This document shows positions 25,958-34,214 of a DNA stretch of 64,000 nucleotides, one piece after another. The notes under the pieces are model-generated. The model saw only the letters and a list, made by a program, of their open reading frames with translations, did no database searches and was not told the DNA's origin. Both the position numbers and the translations under genes were made by a program. This DNA comes from Mucilaginibacter arboris. Its GTDB lineage: Bacteria > Bacteroidota > Bacteroidia > Sphingobacteriales > Sphingobacteriaceae. The stretch covers positions 1-64,000 of the forward strand of contig NZ_WPIK01000017.1 of NCBI RefSeq assembly GCF_009754915.1, written 5' to 3'. Positions within the stretch are counted from its first letter, which is position 1; the number at the start of each line of letters is the position of its first letter.

Positions 25958-26482
25958 ATGACCGCACGTATCATAACACTTCAGTACAGAAAAATTATTG
26001 ATGTAAACGCAATAAAACAATGGGACAAACTGGTATTTGAAGATTCTTTTGTAGAATTTAAAATGCAGGCCCAAAACTTTAATCGGGGAACACCATTCAG
26101 TTCTTATGCAGAATTAATTAGAAATATTCCACATGCAGAACGGCTGACAGGCTTAGTTACACCATCTATTACTGGTTACGTGCAGCAATTGGATTCTATT
26201 GTTCCTGATATTTTAAACAACATCGGAAGAAGGTTTCTGAAGTTTAATCAATTTAAGTTTGAATTGATTAATTCTGATATGAATGATAAAAGCAAACACC
26301 AGGTAGGCATTAATTTTTATTCTAACCTTATCTGGCATGAAACAGTAGGAAATTATTTGCTGGTATCCAACTATCATCATGGGCCGGATGCACAATTGAA
26401 GCCACAGGATAACGAACTGCTAACCCACCTTTTCCAGCTACAGCCTTATTTAAATATTTGTGCCATTAAAAACAGTATTTGA
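25958..26482 (+). CDS. Hypothetical protein upstream of a pirin-like gene
   Basis: 174 residues, soluble, no recognised domain. Notable stretches are FEDSFVEFKMQAQNFNRGTP, LTGLVTPSITGYVQQLDSIV and NYLLVSNYHHGPDAQLKPQD. It ends one base before the ATG of the pirin-like gene, so the two are co-transcribed and probably coupled. Function unknown. Confidence 0.75.
   Translation: MTARIITLQYRKIIDVNAIKQWDKLVFEDSFVEFKMQAQNFNRGTPFSSYAELIRNIPHAERLTGLVTPSITGYVQQLDSIVPDILNNIGRRFLKFNQFKFELINSDMNDKSKHQVGINFYSNLIWHETVGNYLLVSNYHHGPDAQLKPQDNELLTHLFQLQPYLNICAIKNSI
26467..26478 (+). repeat. Sister-type core at a gene start
   Basis: Exact TAAAAACAGTAT, inside the last codons of the upstream gene and 5 nt before the ATG of the pirin-like gene. 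May be coincidence. Confidence 0.4.
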
Positions 26483-26483
26483 A

Positions 26484-27212
26484 ATGGATGCTATTTCTCA
26501 CGGCCAAATTTACCTGGCAGACCAGCGCGGCGTTTTAGAAACCAGTGCTTTTAGAAGGTACAGCACTTTTAATTATGCTGGTTACTTTGAAGAGCATCGC
26601 AAAGCTTTTGATAAATTAGAGGTTTTAAACGATCAGATACTGGCTGCAAATCGTTCAGTAAACATTAGCTTTAAACAATCTGAATATATTATTATCATTC
26701 CGATAACGGGAGAAGTAATTTATAAAGGTCAAAACAGCAATGCTGTAACTGTTGATGCCGGACAAATTTTTATAAAGTACCAATCGACAGGAAGTGCTGC
26801 TGAGCTTATAAATCCTTTTGAAGGCGACTGGATTAATTTTTTGCATTTGCAATTAAAGGCAGATACAAAAACTGATATTCTTTTTAGCAAAATGTTCGGG
26901 TTTGATCTCGATGCTACCTCTAACAAACTTATTAAAGTAGTTACTGAGGAAGATGTAGTTAGTTCAGCCGCTCCTTTTTCTATTTATATCGGCCGTTTTG
27001 AAGGCAGAAAAGATGCGCTTTTAAAGCTTAAAAATAAATCTTCTCAACTTTTTGCTTTTGTAATTCATGGTGCTTTTGAATTACAGGGACGTTTAATGCA
27101 TGAGCGGGACGGATTAGCTCTTTGGGAACTGGAGGAAGCAGACCTGGAAGCGTTAAGTAATCAGGCAATTATATTAATAATAGAAATGGCAGGCGAAAAT
27201 ATAGCTGCCTGA
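26484..27212 (+). CDS. Pirin-like bicupin protein
   Basis: About 242 residues from ATG 26484. The N terminus HGQIYLADQRGVLETSAFRRYSTFNYAGYF is a pirin/quercetinase-type signature for a duplicated cupin fold, and a second cupin half (QLFAFVIHGAFELQGRLMHERDGLALWEL) follows. The usual first-cupin His cluster of metal-bound pirins is weak here, so metal binding is uncertain. Coupled with the unknown upstream gene (gap of 1 nt) and convergent with the LytTR regulator. Confidence 0.8.
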   Translation: MDAISHGQIYLADQRGVLETSAFRRYSTFNYAGYFEEHRKAFDKLEVLNDQILAANRSVNISFKQSEYIIIIPITGEVIYKGQNSNAVTVDAGQIFIKYQSTGSAAELINPFEGDWINFLHLQLKADTKTDILFSKMFGFDLDATSNKLIKVVTEEDVVSSAAPFSIYIGRFEGRKDALLKLKNKSSQLFAFVIHGAFELQGRLMHERDGLALWELEEADLEALSNQAIILIIEMAGENIAA

Positions 27213-27229
27213 TTTTGAAAAATATGTAG

Positions 27230-27931
27230 TTACTTTTTTTTAATCAAGTTACGGATACTATCAATATAAGTATCACTTACAGGAAGCTCGGCAGTAGTAA
27301 GCTGCACTTTCCGGTTTTGTATCGACCTGATCTTGTTTACTGCTACAATAAAACTTCTGTGGATACGCTTAAAATCTTCCGCAGGTAATTTTTCCAATAC
27401 TTTTTTTAACGACATTAATGTTAGCACAGGCTTTTCTGCCTTCGTATGGATTTTGATATAATCTTCCATACTTTCAATATACTCAATATCATTCAGGTTG
27501 ATTTTAATCATCCGGTACTCCGAATACACGTACAAACTTTCTGCCTGCGATTGGTCGCGAATGCCGTGCTTGTACCTGTAATAATCCAAAGCCTTGTCTA
27601 TTGCTTTGCTAAACCGTTTCATATCAATCGGTTTTAGCAAATAATCAAGTGCTTCAAGTTCAAAACCTTCGAAAGCAAAATTTTTATAAGCAGTGGTAAA
27701 AATAACCATCGGTTTGTTTTGCAGTGAGCGAACCAGTTCGATACCAGTAATATCAGGCATATTGATATCAATAAAAAGGAGGTCGATGGTATGGTTCCTT
27801 AAAAACTCTGCCCCTGCTATGGCATCTTCAAAAGTTTGCACCAATTGCAACAACGGAAATTTGCCGATATAACTACTAATTAATTGCAAAGCCAGCGGCT
27901 CGTCATCAATTGCAATACATTTTATCATCAT
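27230..27931 (-). CDS. LytTR response regulator
   Basis: About 233 residues; ATG at 27931 or 27928 is preferred over the in-frame GTG at 27943. Receiver domain (1 to about 120): CIAIDDEPLALQL, phospho-Asp in LLFIDINMPD (Asp54 or 55), Thr in VIFTTAYK, Lys in YLLKPID. LytTR DNA-binding domain (about 138-233): YVYSEYRMIKINLNDIEYIES and FKRIHRSFIVAVNKIRSI. It binds direct repeats upstream of target genes and pairs with the kinase at 28076-29278. A paired repeat lies between the two genes. Confidence 0.94.
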   Translation of the reverse strand: MMIKCIAIDDEPLALQLISSYIGKFPLLQLVQTFEDAIAGAEFLRNHTIDLLFIDINMPDITGIELVRSLQNKPMVIFTTAYKNFAFEGFELEALDYLLKPIDMKRFSKAIDKALDYYRYKHGIRDQSQAESLYVYSEYRMIKINLNDIEYIESMEDYIKIHTKAEKPVLTLMSLKKVLEKLPAEDFKRIHRSFIVAVNKIRSIQNRKVQLTTAELPVSDTYIDSIRNLIKKK

Positions 27932-27954
27932 TGATAAAGCCACTTAGGTTACTG

Positions 27955-28045
27955 ATGCTTCTTTTAGCACACTAATTTAGGTGCCGAATTATACCGGTAC
28001 CAAAAGTATATAAATCTGATGATTTTTAGGTGGTAAAAGAAGCAT
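27955..28045. repeat. Paired palindromic repeat inside a two-component operon
   Basis: 91 bp, both cores exact (27955-27966 and 28034-28045); right arm complement continues CCACCTAAAAATC. It separates the kinase gene from its regulator gene and would form a long stem in the mRNA. Confidence 0.9.
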
Positions 28046-28075
28046 GTAATGTGGCAGGATAATTTTCAATAAAAC

Positions 28076-29278
28076 CTAAGCATGCAAAGCCAGGTTTACT
28101 GTATAAAGTCCATTTTCATGGCTGATATTTAAGGAATATTTACCCGGATAAAGATGTTCAAGCCGTTGCCTGGTATTGGTAATGCCTATTCCCTTCCGGC
28201 CTGCATCCAGTTTGGTATTAAATACCGGGTTCTGGCAAAACAGGGCTATTGTTTTTTCTTCAATCGCAATCCTGATTTTTAAGATACTGTTTTCCTGTTT
28301 GCTGATGCCGTATTTAAAAATATTTTCAATAAAAGTCATAAATATAAGTGGCGGGATAATTTTATTTACCGGGTTTCCGGTGATCGTAAAATCTACCTGC
28401 GTTTTGCTGCCAATACGCAACTGTTGCAGCCCGATATAATCTTCAATACACTCCAGCTCATTTTGCAGCGGTACAAAATCTTCACTCACCTCATCTGTTA
28501 CATAACGCATAATGTTGGATAGTTTCATGATACTTTCAGCAGTATGTTCGTTTCCGGTAACAGCAAGCGTGTAAATATTATTAAGCGTATTAAACAAAAA
28601 ATGCGGATTGATCTGTGCTTTTAAAAACGATAATTCTGCATTTGCCCTGCCGGCTTCGGCTATTGTTGCCCGCTGTTCTGTTAAGCCCCATTGCTGCGTA
28701 ATTTCAACGGCCGTACTTAAAGCAATGATCATTACGAAGATAAAAAGACTGGTCGTATCCACATAACGGAAGTGTTCCCTGCCAGGCTTCTGCCCTCCTG
28801 GTGGGCCATGATGTTCGGGCCGTTCGCCAAATTGTTTATCTGGGGGCGGTATAGGATGATCAAAACCTTTTCCGGGAGGCGGCCCTTCCATTCTTCTGTC
28901 ATTGCCATAGCTTCCGTTTTCGCCAGGCCGCATATCCCCTGTATTCCTTTCGGAAGGAAAAGGCATATTAGATAAAAGCCTGTCGAAAGGCTGCAGCAAA
29001 TAAATTGCAGCAAATAAAATAAGGATGATTGTAAAGTAGGGGAAGTATTTTTTCCGGAGAAAGAAAGCCGGTATTAAATACAGGCTGTTCAGGTAAAAAA
29101 TAAGGATATAGCAAATGCAGAATTCCCAGTAATGGTGGTTTAACAGAAGCGAAAAAATGTTACCGTTACTGCTTCCCCGATTAAAAAAAACAAGCGGAAA
29201 GCAAAGGAACAGCATCCAGCCTGCAAGATGAATGATGAGGCTTGTTAACTTAATTTTTTGTTTGTATAGTAATTGCAT
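28076..29278 (-). CDS. LytS/His_kinase-type sensor kinase
   Basis: 400 residues. Three membrane helices in the first 100 residues (LAGWMLFLCFPLVFF, FCICYILIFYLNSLYLIPAF, FTIILILFAAIYLL), then a Pro/Gly-rich, His-containing loop (about 112-165) probably facing the periplasm, a fourth helix (FIFVMIIALSTAV), and a cytosolic His_kinase domain with INPHFLFNTLNNIYTLA (His about 228). The ATPase has FIENIFKYGI and GIGITNTRQRLEHLYPG. It partners the LytTR regulator downstream. The proline-rich loop could be a sensing segment; this is inference. Confidence 0.93.
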   Translation of the reverse strand: MQLLYKQKIKLTSLIIHLAGWMLFLCFPLVFFNRGSSNGNIFSLLLNHHYWEFCICYILIFYLNSLYLIPAFFLRKKYFPYFTIILILFAAIYLLQPFDRLLSNMPFPSERNTGDMRPGENGSYGNDRRMEGPPPGKGFDHPIPPPDKQFGERPEHHGPPGGQKPGREHFRYVDTTSLFIFVMIIALSTAVEITQQWGLTEQRATIAEAGRANAELSFLKAQINPHFLFNTLNNIYTLAVTGNEHTAESIMKLSNIMRYVTDEVSEDFVPLQNELECIEDYIGLQQLRIGSKTQVDFTITGNPVNKIIPPLIFMTFIENIFKYGISKQENSILKIRIAIEEKTIALFCQNPVFNTKLDAGRKGIGITNTRQRLEHLYPGKYSLNISHENGLYTVNLALHA

Positions 29279-29351
29279 AGGCCCCTTTTTTACTACCGAT
29301 TGGCAGTATAATTAAATTTTGGTAGAAGAGCTTTTTTTTAAAATCGATAAA

Positions 29352-29729
29352 TTAAGAAGCCATTAAATAAGCCATTTTTGAAGCTAAAACCTGAATATCT
29401 AACGGTTTAATAAAAAGGGCATCGCATTTATAAAAATCTTCATTTGCTTTTTTGGTTTTATAAGCCGTAACAATAATAATCGGAACGGTATGCAGTTCGG
29501 CATCCTGTTTCAGGTCCTGGCAAATTACGGCACAATCGCCATCGAGCAGCAAATAATCCAGGATGATAAGGTCTGGCCTGAAAACTTTAGCTTTATCATA
29601 AACCGCATTCGGATCATAAATGGTTTGCAAATCAAAATCGCCATAACAGCTTATTTCGTCAACTACAGATTGTATCCGGCTATCCTTGTCCAAAACCAAT
29701 ATCCGCTTTTGTGAGGCCAATAATTCCAT
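29352..29729 (-). CDS. Single-domain response regulator
   Basis: 125 residues, receiver domain only. ILVLDKDSRI (acid pair partly replaced: Asp-Lys-Asp), phospho-Asp in LIILDYLLLDGD, Thr in IIIVTAYK and Lys in LFIKPLD. It has no output domain, so it probably relays phosphate or binds a partner. It is separate from the preceding LytTR operon by about 70 bp. The orphan kinases at 20073 or 39139 are possible partners, but nothing shows it. Confidence 0.9.
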   Translation of the reverse strand: MELLASQKRILVLDKDSRIQSVVDEISCYGDFDLQTIYDPNAVYDKAKVFRPDLIILDYLLLDGDCAVICQDLKQDAELHTVPIIIVTAYKTKKANEDFYKCDALFIKPLDIQVLASKMAYLMAS

Positions 29730-29859
29730 AAGTAAAATCTAAAATGCTGATGATGCCTACAAACTTCTTACACTTTCCCTGATAGCCGAAACATGTATCG
29801 GTAAATAAAAGAAATGTATCGGTTAAACAGAATCAACCTAAAGAAATGAAAACTGGCCG

Positions 29860-29871
29860 ATGCTGTTTTTA
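29860..29871 (-). repeat. Sister-type core
   Basis: Exact ATGCTGTTTTTA followed by TGGCATAAAAATTAAC, same layout as main arms. Lies in the long leader before the cold-shock gene. Confidence 0.5.
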
Positions 29872-30025
29872 TGGCATAAAAATTAACAGGCTGATTTTTT
29901 TGGTGATTAATTTTACTAAAAAAATCGGACTAATACAGTTAGTTTTTAAATTATGTTTAAAAACTTTTAATAAAAAGAAAAACTATCAGTATTATTCAGT
30001 ACCTTGCAGACTTATTAAATATATA

Positions 30026-30217
30026 ATGCAACAAGGAACAGTAAAATTTTTTAATGAAACAAAAGGTTTCGGATTTATTACACCTAATGATGGTGGAAGC
30101 GAAATTTTTGTTCATTCTTCAGGTCTGATTGACAATATCCGCGAAAGCGATTCTGTAAATTTTGACGTTGAGCAAGGCCGTAAAGGCCCTAACGCGGTAA
30201 ATGTAAAAGTAGGTTAA
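30026..30217 (+). CDS. Cold-shock protein
   Basis: 63 residues from ATG 30026; a longer in-frame start exists but precedes the Csp fold. RNP1 GFGFITP and RNP2 EIFVHSS are present, as is the terminal GPNAVNVKV. It binds single-stranded RNA/DNA as an RNA chaperone. The leader from 29730 is long (about 300 nt) and U-rich, which fits cold-shock control by mRNA structure; this is inference. Followed by a strong terminator. Confidence 0.93.
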   Translation: MQQGTVKFFNETKGFGFITPNDGGSEIFVHSSGLIDNIRESDSVNFDVEQGRKGPNAVNVKVG

Positions 30218-30241
30218 TATTATACTATAATCATCATTTAT

Positions 30242-30276
30242 AAAGCATTCTCCTTTTTAGGAGGATGCTTTTTTTA
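30242..30276 (+). terminator. Rho-independent terminator of the csp gene
   Basis: AAAGCAT-CTCC pairs with GGAG-ATGCTTT around a short loop, followed by a T run. Confidence 0.88.
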
Positions 30277-30317
30277 TAACCGATTTTTTTTATAATTTTA
30301 TAACAAACGAACAGCAC

Positions 30318-30336
30318 ATTGCGAAGCCTTCGCAAT
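30318..30336 (+). promoter_or_regulatory. Short hairpin in the leader of the second csp gene
   Basis: ATTGCGAAG-C-CTTCGCAAT, a 9-bp arm palindrome that ends 15 nt before the ATG at 30352. In RNA it could hide or expose the start site, or as DNA bind a dimeric regulator. Only the symmetry is seen. Confidence 0.45.
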
Positions 30337-30351
30337 AATTAAAATAAAACA

Positions 30352-30810
30352 ATGGGTAGATCAACAGAAACTTTCAGTAAAAAAGAAAAAGAAAAGAAAA
30401 GATTAAAAAAACAACTGGATAAAAAAGAAAAGACAGAAGATCGTAAAGCTAATTCTGATAAAGGAAAAAGCCTGGACGAAATGATGGCTTATGTGGATGA
30501 AAACGGAAATATTACTTCCACACCTCCGGATCCAACTAAAAAAAGGAAAAACCTTGTAGAAAACATACAAATTGGTGTGCCGAAACAAGAAGCTGCATTG
30601 CCGGCAGATTTGATCAGGAACGGAACGATTACGTTTTTTAATGAATCAAAAGGATATGGGTTTATTAAAGATTTGCAAACGCAGGACAGTGTTTTTGTCC
30701 ACATCAATGGTTTGGTTGACCCGGTAAAAGAAGGTGATAAAGTAACTTTTGAAACCGAACAGGGACAAAAAGGCCCAAATGCCATTAAAGTTAAAAAAGC
30801 TGTAAAGTAA
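30352..30810 (+). CDS. Cold-shock domain protein with charged N-terminal extension
   Basis: 152 residues. The first 85 are highly charged and Lys-rich (KKEKEKKRLKKQLDKKEK), probably helical then disordered. The last 63 form a Csp fold: GTITFFNESKGYGFIK (RNP1) and DSVFVHI (RNP2), ending GPNAIKVKK. This architecture is common in Bacteroidota. Probable RNA-binding protein. Convergent with hsp20 through a shared terminator. Confidence 0.9.
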   Translation: MGRSTETFSKKEKEKKRLKKQLDKKEKTEDRKANSDKGKSLDEMMAYVDENGNITSTPPDPTKKRKNLVENIQIGVPKQEAALPADLIRNGTITFFNESKGYGFIKDLQTQDSVFVHINGLVDPVKEGDKVTFETEQGQKGPNAIKVKKAVK

Positions 30811-30922
30811 AGTTGAGTGCTTTTGTACCTGCTATTTTTACAGGCATAAAAACAGTAGCTGGTTTACAAAATAGCGCAATCCATATAACAGACAGGTTTT
30901 CCTTTAGATATCCGTTAAAAAC

Positions 30923-30951
30923 AAAAAAGCTGCCCAAATGGCAGCTTTTTT
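30923..30951. terminator. Bidirectional terminator
   Basis: AAAAAAGCTGCC, 5-nt loop, GGCAGCTTTTTT. The perfect 12-bp symmetry with A and T flanks serves both convergent genes. Confidence 0.92.
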
Positions 30952-30968
30952 AAAGCTATTACCAACAC

Positions 30969-31409
30969 TTATTTTATATCGATTTGCCGGCTCACGGTTT
31001 TGGCTTCTTCCTTTTTAGCCAGATCAATTTTCAGCACGCCATCTTCGTAAGCAGCTTCAATACGATTATGGTCGGCCAGTTCTGGTAAAGTGAACGAACG
31101 CACAAATGAACTGTAACTGTACTCGCGTTTGTTATATTTCCGGTTATTTTCGGTGTTTTCTTTTTGTTGCTCAACAGAAATATTCAGCACGTTATCATCA
31201 ACATTAATCTTAAAATCCTGTTTTTTTAAACCAGGGGCAGCAAGTTCGATATGATAATTTTCAGCAGATTCGCTGATGTTAACAGCAGGTACGCGGGTTA
31301 CCATGCGGTCAGAAAAAAAGGTGTCGTTTAAAATAGATTCGAAAACATCATTAAAGCCTGGCAATAATGAATTGTTTCTTTTGTCGTTGTTAAATTTAAC
31401 CAATGCCAT
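30969..31409 (-). CDS. Hsp20 / alpha-crystallin small heat-shock protein
   Basis: 146 residues. ACD domain about 40-146: VNISESAENYHIELAAPGLK, FKINVDDNVLNISVEQ and the late YEDGVLKIDLAKKEE with the GVLxI motif. ATP-independent holdase that keeps unfolding proteins soluble. Monocistronic. Confidence 0.95.
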   Translation of the reverse strand: MALVKFNNDKRNNSLLPGFNDVFESILNDTFFSDRMVTRVPAVNISESAENYHIELAAPGLKKQDFKINVDDNVLNISVEQQKENTENNRKYNKREYSYSSFVRSFTLPELADHNRIEAAYEDGVLKIDLAKKEEAKTVSRQIDIK

Positions 31410-31670
31410 GGTTTATTCTCCTTTAATTGTTTTAAAAAATAAATGGATACATTAATTAATTAAACTTTGGATTGCTATCCGTATAAGCTTAAACAAGCCG
31501 AATGCCAAAACAGATAAAGCAGCAGCAGGTATAAGAACTGATGAAAAACAGACAGTATGAATGAAATTTTTTCAGTTTTGAAATGTCAAATTTTCATTTT
31601 AACAACCCGTACCAGCTTCTTTAAAACAACAAATGGAGTGCTTGGCGAGATGATACTGTAAAAACTGTTG
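31410..31670. other. Gap between hsp20 and the repeat, no gene
   Basis: Divergent promoter region of hsp20 and rlmF (gap 31410-31852). I find no clear CIRCE-like or -7 motif. The right part of the gap is occupied by the perfect repeat at 31671-31762. Confidence 0.4.
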
Positions 31671-31762
31671 ATGCTTCTTTTATCACCTAAAAATTTGCAT
31701 CGGCCTCTGTTCAATCAAATCCAAACAATACAATTAAAATTTTTAGGTGATAAAAGAAGCAT
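31671..31762. repeat. Paired palindromic repeat, perfect arms
   Basis: 92 bp. The first 26 bases are an exact reverse complement of the last 26: core ATGCTTCTTTTA, TCACC, TAAAAATTT. Interior of 40 bp is unrelated to the arms. The best-preserved copy in the window and a good type member. No clear target-site duplication flanks it. Confidence 0.95.
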
Positions 31763-31852
31763 GAAAAGCAGGCTGAATAAACCTGAACAAGTTTTTAGCT
31801 TGATGGCCGGCCTTAAAAATTTGGATTACTTTTACAGTGAAATTTGTTTTTA

Positions 31853-32815
31853 ATGCCAGCGAAGCCAAAACTAATTGTAGAACTAAAAGATAAGCTGCAT
31901 CCGCGGAACAGGCATAAATACCGCTACAATTTTCCGGAACTGATAACAAGCTTTCCAGACTTAGCTGCGTTTGTTTCCCTTAACCCGTTTCAGGATTTGT
32001 CCATCGATTTTAAAAATCCGCAAGCTGTAAAAATGTTAAACAAAGCTTTGCTGAAGCATTTTTACAACATTGCATTTTGGGATATTCCAGAAGGTTATTT
32101 ATGCCCGCCTGTTCCCGGGCGTGCAGATTATATTCATTACCTCGCCGATTTATTGGCTTCGTCAAACAAAGAAATTATTCCTCGCGGAAAATCTGTAAAA
32201 GTGCTGGATGTTGGTGTAGGCGCAAATTGTATTTATCCTTTGATCGGGCACCAGGAATACGGCTGGAACTTTACCGGATCTGATATTGATCCTGTTGCCA
32301 TCAGTTCTGCAAAAAACATGGTACAAGCTAATTCTTTAACAAAAGCCATCAGCATCAGGAAGCAAAATTCGACAAAGCATGTTTTTACAGGTATAATCCT
32401 TCCCAAAGAAACCTTCGATCTGACTATGTGCAACCCGCCTTTTCACGCTTCTTTAACGGAAGCAACTGCAGGGACAGTGCGGAAATGGAAAAATCTGGGC
32501 AAAGCCGAACAAGGCATCGTAACGCTAAATTTTGGCGGCAGAAACACAGAACTTTGGTGCGAAGGCGGAGAGGAACGTTTTGTGCGTCAGATGATTGAAG
32601 AAAGTGCAGCTTTTGCCAAATCCTGCTTTTGGTTTACTTCGCTCATCTCTAAAAAAGAAACGCTGCCGGGATGTTACCGTGCGTTGGAAAAATTTAAAGC
32701 AGGAGAAGTCAGGACCATAAACATGGCGCAGGGACAAAAAACCAGCCGTATTTTAGCATGGACATTTTTGGATCAGGCTGAACAACAGGAATGGCAATCG
32801 AAACACCGGAAATAA
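31853..32815 (+). CDS. rlmF: 23S rRNA m6A1618 methyltransferase
   Basis: About 320 residues from ATG 31853 (a TTG at 31844 is in frame). [20 protein letters not shown] at the N terminus and CNPPFHAS (the NPPF adenine methylation motif) are strong RlmF/YbiN signatures. SAM site [16 protein letters not shown], acid after strand 2 in FTGSDID. It methylates A1618 of 23S rRNA. Full length. Confidence 0.95.
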   Translation: MPAKPKLIVELKDKLHPRNRHKYRYNFPELITSFPDLAAFVSLNPFQDLSIDFKNPQAVKMLNKALLKHFYNIAFWDIPEGYLCPPVPGRADYIHYLADLLASSNKEIIPRGKSVKVLDVGVGANCIYPLIGHQEYGWNFTGSDIDPVAISSAKNMVQANSLTKAISIRKQNSTKHVFTGIILPKETFDLTMCNPPFHASLTEATAGTVRKWKNLGKAEQGIVTLNFGGRNTELWCEGGEERFVRQMIEESAAFAKSCFWFTSLISKKETLPGCYRALEKFKAGEVRTINMAQGQKTSRILAWTFLDQAEQQEWQSKHRK

Positions 32816-32833
32816 GGTTATGTTAGATGAAGA

Positions 32834-34207
32834 CTAAAAGCGGTTATGAATTTCTGTCATCACCCGAACCATTTCTCCGCGAATTTCTGCCGTTGGGCGC
32901 GTGTAATTGTTGTTCATGTAAGAAAACAGCAGTCTTTTGCCTTTTCTGGTAATTAAATAACCGCTCTGGTTATGATTATTGGATAAAGAACCTGTTTTCC
33001 CCCAAACAAAAGGAATACCGTTATCGGTTTTGTAAGCATTTTTAAGCGTACCGGAAACACCTCCGGCAGGCAATAAACTATGTAGTTTTTGTTCGTTTCC
33101 TACTTTGTTTTCTATTTTTTGCAGGATAGCAATCATTGTTCTGGGCGTAAAAAGATTCTGGCGGGAAAGCCCGGAACCGTCTGCCCATTGCGGCCCGTCC
33201 GGCAAATCGCTCAAAAAATTTTTCTTGCTGTAAGCGATAACAGCCTGCGTACTTAAAACCCCTCCGGGTAAAGTAGATGAACAAACCAGCAACAGTTGCT
33301 CGGCAATAAAATTATCGCTTGGCCAAAGCATTTGCTTGTAAACAGAATCGGCAGCAATACTGTAAATTATTTTTGCTGATCCTGGCATATCCATCTTAAT
33401 TAATCCAATTGGTTTTTTTAAAGTATCCTGCAATAATGCAAGTGTTAATTCCGGACTGGTTTTCCATGGGATTTCCTGTTTAAAGTTTGTAGGGACCGGA
33501 CCGGCAGGATACACAAACTTGTTTTCAAAAATGCTTCTTTTAACCATAAATTTTTGTGGTATAAAAGAAGTATCCTGTTGCAAATATTTTTTTAAATAAC
33601 TTGGTTTAACTTGCAATTTCCCTTGTGCATCTGCACTAATTATGGCAACATTATCTTCTATCGGCATTGCTGTTATTTCTGCCTGATAGTAATCATTGTA
33701 ATCGCCGTAAGGCCAACCTTCACCATAAAAATCTCCGGTAAAATTGGAAGCCGAATAAAACAATTGTTTAGAAGTATTTTTTAACAATTCAAATACTTTG
33801 GTTAATTTTAAATTGGAATGCAGGAAAGAAGGATCGCCGGTTCCCCAAAAAATCAAAGAATCGCCTTTTGTTATATAACGCAAACCTGGAACAGAATCGC
33901 CCAACATTTGCAAAGCTGTATAAAAAGTAAAAAGTTTGGTATTGGATGCAGGTGTAAAGTATTTATCCGCATTTTCCTCATAAATCATTTTCTTTTTTTC
34001 CTGATCGTACAAAGCAAAACCTGTAAAATGATCTTTGTTGATGGTTGAGTTTTTGAATATCCTGCTGATTTTGTGTTTGGTAATTTGATGAGAACAGCTT
34101 GAAAGCATGCAAATAATTAGGGCATAAAAGAAGCATAAATTTATTCTTTTGAAACTTTTGTTTAAAAACGTTTTTTTGAAAAGCATCACATTTTTTAGAT
34201 AAACCAT
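32834..34207 (-). CDS. dacB: S13 D-Ala-D-Ala carboxypeptidase (PBP4-like) lipoprotein
   Basis: 457 residues; an ATG at 34186 is an alternative start. A lipoprotein signal (LCFFYALIICMLSSCS) precedes the S13 penicillin-binding fold: SxxK in PASNTKLF (Ser about 72), SxN in WPSDNFIAEQLL and KTG in WGKTGSLSNN. It trims pentapeptides or cuts crosslinks in peptidoglycan. Two parts come from repeats: a core (34125-34136) encodes part of the signal peptide, and a whole 43-bp element (33531-33573) encodes about 14 residues around FIPQKFMVKRS in the insert region between SxxK and KTG. The reading frame is intact through both. Confidence 0.9.
   Translation of the reverse strand: MVYLKNVMLFKKTFLNKSFKRINLCFFYALIICMLSSCSHQITKHKISRIFKNSTINKDHFTGFALYDQEKKKMIYEENADKYFTPASNTKLFTFYTALQMLGDSVPGLRYITKGDSLIFWGTGDPSFLHSNLKLTKVFELLKNTSKQLFYSASNFTGDFYGEGWPYGDYNDYYQAEITAMPIEDNVAIISADAQGKLQVKPSYLKKYLQQDTSFIPQKFMVKRSIFENKFVYPAGPVPTNFKQEIPWKTSPELTLALLQDTLKKPIGLIKMDMPGSAKIIYSIAADSVYKQMLWPSDNFIAEQLLLVCSSTLPGGVLSTQAVIAYSKKNFLSDLPDGPQWADGSGLSRQNLFTPRTMIAILQKIENKVGNEQKLHSLLPAGGVSGTLKNAYKTDNGIPFVWGKTGSLSNNHNQSGYLITRKGKRLLFSYMNNNYTRPTAEIRGEMVRVMTEIHNRF
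33531..33573. repeat. Complete paired repeat inside a coding region
   Basis: 43 bp. Left core exact ATGCTTCTTTTA with ACCATAAATTTTTG; right arm TAAAAGAAGTAT has one mismatch. It is in frame within the dacB-like gene. Confidence 0.88.
34125..34136 (+). repeat. Repeat core inside the dacB-like signal peptide
   Basis: Exact TAAAAGAAGCAT; the coding strand reads ATGCTTCTTTTA, TGCCC, TAATTATTTG and encodes CFFYALII. Confidence 0.8.
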
Positions 34208-34214
34208 TATCCAA

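Noticed and set aside
31668-31853. 61-codon plus frame upstream of rlmF
   Set aside because: Read almost wholly from the repeat at 31671-31762.
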